Below, in pieces: positions 1 to 8,100 of a DNA stretch of 64,000 nt (position 1 is the first letter of the stretch; each line of letters starts with the position of its first letter). This DNA comes from Paludisphaera soli. Lineage in GTDB: Bacteria > Planctomycetota > Planctomycetia > Isosphaerales > Isosphaeraceae. The position numbers and the translations under genes were made by a program. The stretch covers positions 124,001 to 188,000 of the forward strand of contig NZ_JAALJI010000002.1 in assembly GCF_011064595.1 (NCBI RefSeq). The letters run 5' to 3'. The notes below the pieces were generated by a model. That model was not told the DNA's origin, made no database searches, and was given only the letters and a program-made list of their open reading frames with translations.

Positions 1-39
1 CAGACCGACAGACCGAGGCGCAGGAGGACGCGAGAGGCC

Positions 40-906
40 ATGCGACAGGTCCTGTTCGAGATCCCGATCTTCGGCGGAATCAAGGTCTTCGGCTACGGCG
101 CGATGCTGGTGCTGGCCTTCGCCTCCTCCACCTGGCTGGCCGTCCGCCGCGCGCGTCGCGAGAGGCTCGATCCCGAACTCGTCATGGACATGGCGTTCTG
201 GCTGTTCGCCGGGGGCCTGATCGGGGCCCGCCTGTTCTACTGCATCCAGTATTGGGGCCGGGGGATCGACGACATCCTCGACGTCTTCCAGTTCTGGAAG
301 GGGGGGATCGTCTACTACGGCGGCATCTTCGGAGGCGTCGCGGCGTTCTTCCTCTACCGCCGGCTCAACCCGTTCCCGGTGCGGCCGTACCTCGACGCCC
401 TCGCCCCGTCGATCGCCGTGGGGACGCTGTTCGGTCGGCTCGGCTGCTTCCTCAACGGCTGCTGCTTCGGCGACGTCTGCCACTCGCCGTTGGGCGTCCA
501 GTTCCCCAAGGGCTCCCCCCCGTGGGAGACCGAGGTCCGCCTGGGCCTGATCCCGCCGGACGCGCTCCACTCGCTCTCGCTCCACCCCACCCAGCTCTAC
601 TCGGCGCTCGACGCCCTCGTCCTGCTCATCCTGCTCTGCGCCTACTACCCGATCCGGCGCCGCGACGGCGAGGTCATGGGGATCCTCATGATCACCTACC
701 CGATCACGCGCTCCCTGATCGAGTACCTGCGCAACGACGAGGGGATCTTCTTCCTGGGCCTGACGATCTCGCAGACGATCAGCGTCGGCCTGCTCCTCGG
801 AGCCGCCGCCTACTGGTTCTGGCTCTCGCGCCACCCGAAGACGCGGTACTACGACATGGCCCCGGCGATGGAAGCGGCCCCGGCGCTGGCGTCGGCCGCG
901 TCCTGA
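40..906 (+). CDS. lgt: Prolipoprotein diacylglyceryl transferase
   Basis: Lgt moves a diacylglyceryl group from phosphatidylglycerol to the lipobox cysteine of prolipoproteins in the inner membrane, the first step of lipoprotein maturation. The 288-residue product is strongly hydrophobic with about seven membrane segments. It carries the family signature GRLGCFLNGCCFG near residues 132-144 and the conserved HPTQLY segment near residue 181. Length fits the family (about 260-300), with a short Ala-rich C-terminal tail. A purine-rich stretch (AGGAGG, 22-27) lies upstream of the ATG. The several lipoproteins in this window are natural substrates. It converges with the kinase gene, only 7 bases away. 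Confidence 0.95.
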   Translation: MRQVLFEIPIFGGIKVFGYGAMLVLAFASSTWLAVRRARRERLDPELVMDMAFWLFAGGLIGARLFYCIQYWGRGIDDILDVFQFWKGGIVYYGGIFGGVAAFFLYRRLNPFPVRPYLDALAPSIAVGTLFGRLGCFLNGCCFGDVCHSPLGVQFPKGSPPWETEVRLGLIPPDALHSLSLHPTQLYSALDALVLLILLCAYYPIRRRDGEVMGILMITYPITRSLIEYLRNDEGIFFLGLTISQTISVGLLLGAAAYWFWLSRHPKTRYYDMAPAMEAAPALASAAS

Positions 907-913
907 TGCTCGG

Positions 914-2560
914 CTAGCTCCCAAGCGGCGCGAGGACGACGGCTCGCAGGTCGAACAGGGCCCCGCGCAGGGGCTCCTCGGGGCCGACGTCGATCGTGTG
1001 GACCCCGGGGCGGAGTCGCACCTCGCCGACCGGAAAGGTCCGGTAGACGGACCAGCCGCCGGTGTCCCGGGCCTCGCCGAGGAATCGCCGGCCGTCGACT
1101 CGGACCTCGTATCGATTCTCCGCCTCGCCGTTGCGGTTGGCGTACTCCAAGAGCAGCCGGAAGTCGGCCTCCTCCTCGACGAGAAACGTCCATGAGGCGC
1201 GATCCTCGCCGCCGTGCCAGAATCCGAGGTTCCCGAAGGAGTCCTCGAACTTCAGCGTGTCCCCCGCGACCGAGGCGGCGGCCGCGCCCAGGCGGAGCGA
1301 GCCGTCCTCCTGGTAGACCGGCTTGAGGATCTCCGCCGAGCCCCCGTCCTGGCCCGTCGCGAAGTTCGACGACGGCCGCCCGTCGGTCCCGAGCGGGGCC
1401 CCGACGGGCCGCGACGCGACCCAGGCGCCCGCCGCGACCGCGAGGCCGGAGGCGACCAGGGCGGCCGCCCTCCCGCCGGGCCGCCGGCCCCGGAGCGAGC
1501 CTCCGACCGGCCGAACGGCGAGGAATCGACCCAGGTCGTCGGCCAGGTCGGCGGCCGTGGGATAGCGGCCGGACGGGGCCTCGCGCAGGCACTTCAGGGC
1601 GATCGCGGCCAGGTCGCGCGGCACGGCCGGGCGGATGGCCCGGGGGGACTTCGGCCCGGCCTCGCGGGCCGTCCCGGCGTCCGTCCCCTCGGCATGGGGC
1701 GGTCGGCCCGCGAGCATCTCGTAGAGGATCACGCCCAGGCTGTACACGTCGGTCTGGGGCCCGACGGGGCCCTCCCCCCCGGCCTGCTCCGGGGCCATGT
1801 AGCGGGGGGTGCCCCGGAAGCCCCCCTCGGCCCCCCAGTAGCCGTCGGTCTCGACCCACTTGGCCATGCCGAAGTCGGCGACCTTGGGGACGCCGTCGCG
1901 GGCGATCAGGATGTTGCCGGGCTTGAGGTCGCAGTGGACGATCCCCTGGCGATGCGCGTGGTCGACCGCCTCGGCCGCGACGCGGATCATCTCGGCCGCG
2001 CGGCGCGGGTCGAGCGGGCCTTCCCGCAGCACCGCCTCGAGCGAGCCCCCCTCGACGAACTCCAGCGCCAGGAACGGGCGGTCGCCGTGGCGGCCGATGT
2101 CGTAGATCTGGACGATGTTCGGGTGCCGGAGCTGGGCGACCGCCTTGGCCTCCATCTCCAGGAGTCGCGACGCTACGTCCGGCCGGCGGGCGACCATCTT
2201 GAGGGCCACGTCCCGGCCGAGCCGGATGTGCCGGGCCTTGTAGACGACCCCCGTGGCGCCCACGCCGATCGGCTCGGCCTCGATCGCGTAGTCAGGCAGA
2301 TCGGGGAGGCCGGCGTCGGGGGTCCCGGGCCGGGAGGCCGCGGCGCGAGCGGCGGGCGGGGCGCCGAGGAGGGACCGGCGCAGCTCGTCGACAATCGGGT
2401 CGGAGCCCGAGTCCAGGGCCCTCGCCCGCGACTCGCACGCCTCGCAGGCCTCGTGGTGCCGGCCGACGGCGGCGATGGCGGCGTCCGGGAGGTCGCCCAG
2501 CAGGAAGGCGCGGAGGACCTCGTCGTCGGGGCACGCATCGAAATCAGCTTGCGGGTCCAC
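914..2560 (-). CDS. Ser/Thr protein kinase with N-terminal ZAS-like motif and C-terminal jelly-roll-like sensor domain
   Basis: A 548-residue membrane kinase. Residues 35-42 hold H-x3-C-x2-C, the zinc-binding pattern of ZAS anti-sigma factors. The kinase domain (about 91-350) has ATP lysine K121, HCDLKPGN at 209-216, DFG at 229-231 and APE at 256-258. It is a non-RD kinase (HCD instead of HRD). A single membrane helix spans about 365-383. The extracytoplasmic part (about 410-545) resembles a CBM6/CBM35-type jelly roll and matches the C-terminal region of the fusion enzyme at 5107-10623. The start is GTG with AGGAG seven bases upstream. The gene is divergent from an ECF sigma factor, so a signalling partnership is inferred. 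The ligand is unknown. Confidence 0.93.
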   Translation of the reverse strand: MDPQADFDACPDDEVLRAFLLGDLPDAAIAAVGRHHEACEACESRARALDSGSDPIVDELRRSLLGAPPAARAAASRPGTPDAGLPDLPDYAIEAEPIGVGATGVVYKARHIRLGRDVALKMVARRPDVASRLLEMEAKAVAQLRHPNIVQIYDIGRHGDRPFLALEFVEGGSLEAVLREGPLDPRRAAEMIRVAAEAVDHAHRQGIVHCDLKPGNILIARDGVPKVADFGMAKWVETDGYWGAEGGFRGTPRYMAPEQAGGEGPVGPQTDVYSLGVILYEMLAGRPPHAEGTDAGTAREAGPKSPRAIRPAVPRDLAAIALKCLREAPSGRYPTAADLADDLGRFLAVRPVGGSLRGRRPGGRAAALVASGLAVAAGAWVASRPVGAPLGTDGRPSSNFATGQDGGSAEILKPVYQEDGSLRLGAAAASVAGDTLKFEDSFGNLGFWHGGEDRASWTFLVEEEADFRLLLEYANRNGEAENRYEVRVDGRRFLGEARDTGGWSVYRTFPVGEVRLRPGVHTIDVGPEEPLRGALFDLRAVVLAPLGS

Positions 2561-2730
2561 CCTGGGCTCCTATACGATGGCGCGGCCGGCGGCGCCTCCC
2601 CTTTCCGCCGCCCGCCCCGGGCCCGGCCGCCCGCCGTATCGTATCGCGACGAACTCCACACGGAAAAGCGCCTTCCCCGCCCCATCGCGGCGGGGGGCGG
2701 ACGCGACCGACCCGCCGAGGACGTCTCCCC

Positions 2731-3384
2731 ATGCCACGACCGAACCTCGCCCGCGTCGACGCCCTCGGCGCGGGGGCGGACGCCACGTCGCTCACGCTCC
2801 TGGAACGGGCGAAGACGCGCGACGGCGACGCCTGGCGCCGCCTGCACGCGCTCTACTCCCCCCTGCTCCGCCACTGGTGCCGCCGCTGGGGCGTGCGTCC
2901 GGAGGACGTGGACGACGTGACGCAGGACGTCTTCCAGGCCGTCGCGTCGAGCCTCGACTCGTTCCGACGCGAGAGCGAGGACGACTCGTTCCGGGGCTGG
3001 CTGCACGGCGTGGCCCGCTACAAGGTCCTCACCCTCCGGCGTCGCGAGGGGGCCCGAGGGGCCGCCGGCGCCGACTTCCACGAGCACGTCCTCCTCCTGA
3101 CCGCACCGTCCCACGACCCCTCGGACGAGGAGGAGCGGGGCCTGGTCGACGACCTCTATCGCGAGGCGATGGAGGCCGTCCGAGGCGAATTCGAAGACCG
3201 GACCTGGGTCGCCTTCTGGCGGGCCACCGTCGACGGCCACCCGCCGGCGTTGATCGCCGACGAGATGGGCGTCACGCCGGCCGCCGTCCGCCAGGCGAAG
3301 TCGCGCGTTCTCCGCCGCCTCAAGGACCTGCTCGGCGAGCCCCCCCGCCCGACGCCCCAGGCCGTCGAACGTCGCAAATCCTGA
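2731..3384 (+). CDS. ECF-type RNA polymerase sigma factor
   Basis: A 217-residue sigma factor with the two-domain ECF layout. Region 2 (about residues 30-100) includes the DVDDVTQDVFQAV helix. After a short linker comes region 4 (about 155-205), with a helix-turn-helix around ADEMGVTPAAVRQAKSRVL. It would direct RNA polymerase to a dedicated promoter set. It is divergent from the ZAS-kinase gene 170 bases away, so regulation by that kinase through phosphorylation or sequestration is a reasonable inference. The next genes (DUF1559, lipoprotein, fusion enzyme) are candidate targets. I could not identify a matching ECF promoter by eye. Confidence 0.93.
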   Translation: MPRPNLARVDALGAGADATSLTLLERAKTRDGDAWRRLHALYSPLLRHWCRRWGVRPEDVDDVTQDVFQAVASSLDSFRRESEDDSFRGWLHGVARYKVLTLRRREGARGAAGADFHEHVLLLTAPSHDPSDEEERGLVDDLYREAMEAVRGEFEDRTWVAFWRATVDGHPPALIADEMGVTPAAVRQAKSRVLRRLKDLLGEPPRPTPQAVERRKS

Positions 3385-3579
3385 CGATCGCACGAGTTCG
3401 ACCGCCGGACCGGCCCTCGAAAAAAATCCTGTCACGCCTCGCGCGATGGAACACTGTGGGACGGGCCGCGGCGGGTTCTCCTCTCCTTGCCGGGCCGCGG
3501 GCCCCCCCGCGTCGCATACGCCGACGCCCGTCCCCCCTTGCGCCGATCCATCCCGCCGGTCCTGAAGTGAGGAGCGCCC

Positions 3580-4593
3580 ATGCCACGTCGCCGTTCCGGG
3601 TTCACGCTGATCGAACTCCTGGTCGTGATCGCGATCATCGCGGTCCTGATCGCCCTGCTGCTCCCGGCCGTCCAGTCGGCCCGCGAGGCCGCCCGGCGGT
3701 CGCAGTGCACGAACAACCTCAAGCAGATCGCGCTGTCGCTGCACAACTATCAGTCCGCCCTGAACACCCTCTCGCCCGGCAAGAAAGGGGACGCCTGGGG
3801 GAGCTGGATGGTCTGCCTGCTGCCGTACATGGAGCAGGTCAGCTCGTTCAACGCCTGGAACTACATGGGGAACAACTCGGGCGAGCCCGGCTACGTCGAC
3901 TTCGACCTGCGCTACAACGGGGCCTGCAACATCACGGTGACCTCGGCGCGGATCTCGGCCTTCATGTGCCCCAGCGACGGCAACAACGGCTCGCTGAGCG
4001 GGATCGGCATCAACCTCAACGGCGAGACCAAGCTGGTGACCTCGCAGAACTACGTGGTCAACTTCGGCAACACGATGATGCAGCAGCGGACGCTCGACGG
4101 CATGCCGTTCCGGGGCGCGCCGTTCACCTGCATCGGCTCGCCGTTCGTGGACATCGCGGGCTACCGCGAGCGCGAGCAGGCCGGCGTCCCCAACACCTGC
4201 TATTCGTTCGCCGCGATCACCGACGGCCTGAGCAACACGATGATGCTCTCGGAGCAGCTCGTCGGCCAGACCGTGGGGGGCCAGCTCGACCTGCGGGGCT
4301 TCTCCTGGTGCGGCCCCCTGGGGACTTACACCGCCTGGACCGGGCCGAACAGCCGCACCCCCGACGTCATGTGGCCGGGCCTCTGCAACTCGCCGCGCGG
4401 GGGCGTCAACCCGCCCTGCACCACGGCCGACGTCACCTGGTATACGGCGGCCCGGAGCAAGCACTCCGGAGGCGTGAACGTCGCCATGTGCGACGGCAGC
4501 GTGAAGTTCATCAAGGATTCGATCAGCCTCCCCACCTGGTCGGCGATCAGCAGCACTCAGGGCGCGGAGATCGTCAGCGCCGACGCCTTCTGA
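3580..4593 (+). CDS. DUF1559 domain protein with type IV pilin-like N-terminus
   Basis: A 337-residue planctomycete DUF1559 protein. The N-terminus is a type III (prepilin) signal: a basic start, cleavage after G7, then [13 protein letters not shown] with Glu at mature position 5, followed by the typical [12 protein letters not shown] stretch. The C-terminal part has the family pattern [17 protein letters not shown]. Such proteins are exported and probably pseudopilin-like; their function is not settled. A second copy lies at 53468-54481. A lipoprotein gene follows after a strong hairpin. The ATG has GAGGAG 6-11 bases upstream. Confidence 0.93.
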   Translation: MPRRRSGFTLIELLVVIAIIAVLIALLLPAVQSAREAARRSQCTNNLKQIALSLHNYQSALNTLSPGKKGDAWGSWMVCLLPYMEQVSSFNAWNYMGNNSGEPGYVDFDLRYNGACNITVTSARISAFMCPSDGNNGSLSGIGINLNGETKLVTSQNYVVNFGNTMMQQRTLDGMPFRGAPFTCIGSPFVDIAGYREREQAGVPNTCYSFAAITDGLSNTMMLSEQLVGQTVGGQLDLRGFSWCGPLGTYTAWTGPNSRTPDVMWPGLCNSPRGGVNPPCTTADVTWYTAARSKHSGGVNVAMCDGSVKFIKDSISLPTWSAISSTQGAEIVSADAF

Positions 4594-4610
4594 ACACCCA
4601 CCCGCCCAGG

Positions 4611-4640
4611 CGACGGCCGCCCCCTCCGGGGCGGCCGTCG
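4611..4640 (+). terminator. Intergenic 13-bp GC hairpin (partial terminator or mRNA stabiliser)
   Basis: Arms CGACGGCCGCCCC and GGGGCGGCCGTCG pair perfectly around loop CTCC. No U-tract follows, and the hairpin lies between the stop of the DUF1559 gene and the ATG of the lipoprotein gene 17 bases further on. It could attenuate read-through or protect the upstream mRNA, so that the pseudopilin-like protein is made in excess over downstream products. Confidence 0.5.
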
Positions 4641-4657
4641 ATCGGAGATCGAGACGC

Positions 4658-5110
4658 ATGAAGACCTTCGCCATCGCCGCGGGCCTGCTCGCGACGCCCG
4701 TGCTGCTTTCCGCCCTCGCCGGCTGCGGCGAACCCGGCGACGACCTGCCGCGCGAGCCGGTATCGGGTAAAGTGACGATCGAAGGCGAGCCGCTCGCCAA
4801 GGGATCGATCCTGTTCCGCCCGTCGGGCGGGGGCGCCGAGGCCGGCGGGACCGTGGAGGCGGGAGCCTTCACCATCCCCCGGGTCGACGGCCCAACGCCG
4901 GGCAAGTACCAAGTTTCGATCACCGAGGCGGTCGACCGCCCCGAGGAGGACAAGCTCGGGAATTTCTCGCTGCAACCCAAGACGAAGCCTTCGAAGACGG
5001 TGATCGGCGGGCCCCTGGAGGCCGAGGTCAAGGCCGGGACGCCGAACGAGTTCACCTTCGACTTCGCGAAGGTGGACGCCTCGAAGCGATCGAAGAACCA
5101 GGCCCGATGA
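4658..5110 (+). CDS. Small lipoprotein with carboxypeptidase-regulatory-like (Ig-like) domain
   Basis: A 150-residue exported lipoprotein. The signal peptide ends in the lipobox LAGC, with the acylated cysteine at residue 23. The mature part begins with VSGKVTIEGEPLAKGSILF and continues with PGKYQVSI, the pattern of the carboxypeptidase regulatory-like/transthyretin-like beta sandwich common in planctomycete lipoproteins that follow DUF1559 genes. Its stop overlaps the start of the next gene (ATGA), so translational coupling to the fusion enzyme is likely. No catalytic role is apparent. Confidence 0.88.
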   Translation: MKTFAIAAGLLATPVLLSALAGCGEPGDDLPREPVSGKVTIEGEPLAKGSILFRPSGGGAEAGGTVEAGAFTIPRVDGPTPGKYQVSITEAVDRPEEDKLGNFSLQPKTKPSKTVIGGPLEAEVKAGTPNEFTFDFAKVDASKRSKNQAR

Positions 5111-8100
5111 GAGGAACTCCGATGAGGAAGCTCCGATTCCCGGCCGGGCTGCTGCTCGGCCTGGCGACGCTGAACGTCGCGTCCGCTCGATGCCAGGCCG
5201 GGGAGGTCGCCGTGGGCGTCGCCCGCGTCGACGTCTCGCCGACCGGGCCGATCTGGCTGCACGGCTACCTCGCCCGCTCGGCCGAGTCGACGGGCGTATC
5301 CCACCCGATCTTCGCCAAGGCGCTGGCGATCGGCGCGGACGACCAGAAGCCCGTCGTCCTGGTCTCGGTCGACAGCCTGGGGGTCTCCGACGAGATCGTC
5401 GGCGAGGTCGCCGCGCGATTGGAGAAGAAGGCGGGGCTTCCCCGCGAGCGGCTGGCCCTGGGGGCGTCGCACACGCACTACGCGCCGATGCTCGCCGGGG
5501 TCGCCCCCAACATCTTCGGCAAGCCGATCACCGCCGAGCAGCAGGCCCGCGTCGACGCCTACACGCGCGAGTTCATCGACAAGCTGGAGCGCGTCTGCCT
5601 CGACGCCCTGGCGGACCGCAAGCCGGCGAACCTCTCCTGGGCGCAGGGACGGGTCGGGTTCGCGGCCAACCGCCGCACCAAGGGGGGCCCGGTGGACCAC
5701 AGCCTGCCGGTCCTCCGCGCCGTCTCGCCCGACGGCAAGGTCCGGGCCGTCGTCACCAATTACGCCTGCCATTGCACGACCATCAACCCGTCCGAAAACC
5801 TCGTCGACGGCGACTGGGCCGGCGCCGCCCAGCGCGGGATCGAGGCCGACAACCCCGGCTGCATCGCCCTGACCGTCGTCGGCTGCGGGGCGGACTCCAA
5901 CCCCAACCCCCGGCGGAACAGCGCCGACTCCGAGACCCACGGCCGGGCCCTGGCCGACGAGGTCGCCCGCCTGATGGCCGGCGAGTGGAAGCCCGTCGAG
6001 GGCCCCCCCGCCGCCGCCATGGAGCGGTTCGACCTCCCCTACGACACGCTGCCGACCCGGGCCGACCTGGAGAAGCTGGTCGCCGCCGGCGGGCCTCCGG
6101 GCTACAACGCCTCGGTCCAGCTCGCCAAGCTCGACCGCGGGGAGAAGCTGCCCGAGACCCTCTCTTACTCCGCCCAGGCCTGGAAGTTCGGCGACGACCT
6201 GATGATGGTCTTCCTCCCGGGCGAGGTGGTCGTGGACTACGTGCTGCGGATCAAGAAGGAGTTCGACCCGTCGCGGACGTGGGTCACGGCCTACGCCAAC
6301 GACGCGCCCTGCTACATCCCGTCCGAGCGCATCCTCAAGGAGGGCGGCTACGAGGGCGGCGGGGCCATGGTCTATTACGCCCGCCCGACGAAGTTCAAGC
6401 CGGGCCTGGAGCAGATCATCCTCGACGCCGTCCACCGCGTGGTGGGTGCCAGCTTCGAGCCCCCGGCCGACAAGCCCGAGGCCGCCCAGGCCGACGACGA
6501 GAACCCTCCCGCGCTTTCCCCGACCGAGGCCCTCCAGAGCTTCCGCACCCGTCCCGGCCTGAAGATGGAGCTGGTCGCCGCCGAGCCGCTGATCGAGAGC
6601 CCCGTCGCCGTCGACTTCGGCGCCGACGGCAAGCTCTGGGTCTGCGAGATGCGCGACTACCCGTCCGGCATGGACGGCAAGTACAAGCCCGGCGGCGCGA
6701 TCAAGGTGCTGGAAGACCGCGACGGCGACGGCCGCTACGACACGGCCACCACGTTCATCGAGGACCTCGCGTTCCCCACCGGCGTCACCTGCTGGCGCAA
6801 GGGGGTCCTGATCTGCGCCGCGCCCGAGATCATCTACGCCGAGGACACCGACGGCGACGGCAAGGCCGACGTCCGCAAGACGCTCTACGAAGGTTTCGCC
6901 ACCGAGAACTACCAGGCCCGGGTGAACGGCCTCGCCTACGAGGCGGACGGCTGGGTCTACGGCGCCAACGGCCTGATCGGAGGCCGGATCCACGGCCGGG
7001 CCAGCGGCGCGGAGGTGGACCTCGGCGGCCGCGACTTCCGCTTCAAGCCCGACCAGGGCGTCTTCGAGCCGGCGTCCGGCCTGACCCAGCAGGGTCGCGT
7101 CCACGACGACTGGGGCAACCAGTTCGGCGGCAACAACAGCGTGCTGCTGCAGCACTATCCGCTCCCCGACCACTACGTCCGCCGCAATCCCCGCGTCCCC
7201 GCGCCTTCCCCACTGGTCATCCCCAAGGGGGACGCCGATCCCGGGAAGCTCTTCCCGTCCAGCCGCACGCTGACCCGCTACAACGAGCCGCAGAACGCCA
7301 ACCGGGTCACCGGCGCCAGCAGCCCCCTGATCCACCGCGACCCCCTGCTGGGCGAGGAATACCTCGGGAACGGCTTCGTCTGCGAGTCGGTCCACAACCT
7401 CGTGCGTCGGGTCGTGCTGAAGCCCGAAGGGGCGACGTTCGCCGGACGTCGCGCCGAGGACGAGCAGGACCACGAGTTCCTGGCCTCGGTCGACTCCTGG
7501 TTCCGACCCGTCCAGGTCCGCACCGGGCCCGACGGCGCGCTCTGGGTCGTCGACATGTACCGATTCGTCATCGAACATCCGCGCTGGATCAGCCCCGAAC
7601 GGCTCGCCACGCTCGACGTCCGCGCCGGTGCGGATAAGGGCCGGATCTACCGCCTCGTCCCCGAAGGCCGCCCGCTGCGTCCGGTCGCGAACCTGGACGC
7701 GATGCCGACCGCCGACCTCGCCGCCGCCCTCGACACCCCCAACGGCACCGTCCGCGACACGGTCCAGCGCCTGCTCGACCACCGGGCCGACCACGCCGCC
7801 AAGCCCGTCCTGGCCCGGCTGGCCCGCGAGAGCGCGATCCCCGAGGCCCGCGCGCAGGCCCTGGCCGCGCTCGACGTCCTCGGCGACCTCGACGCCGACG
7901 TCCTCGCCGCCGCCCTGGGCGACGAGGAGCCGGTCGTGCGGGCCCGCGCCCTGAAGATTTCCGAGCCCCGGCTGGCCGCCGACGCCGCGGTGGGCCTCGC
8001 GGCCCTGAAGCTGGCCGACGACCCGGACGTCCGCGTCCGCTACCAGGCGGCGCTCAGCCTGGGCGAGTGGCCCTCGCCCGAGGCCGGCCGCGCCCTGGGC

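Noticed and set aside
3430-3460. TGTCAC-type ECF promoter before the first DUF1559 gene
   Set aside because: TGTCACG is present but the expected CGTC element is not at about 16 bases. The match is too weak to list.
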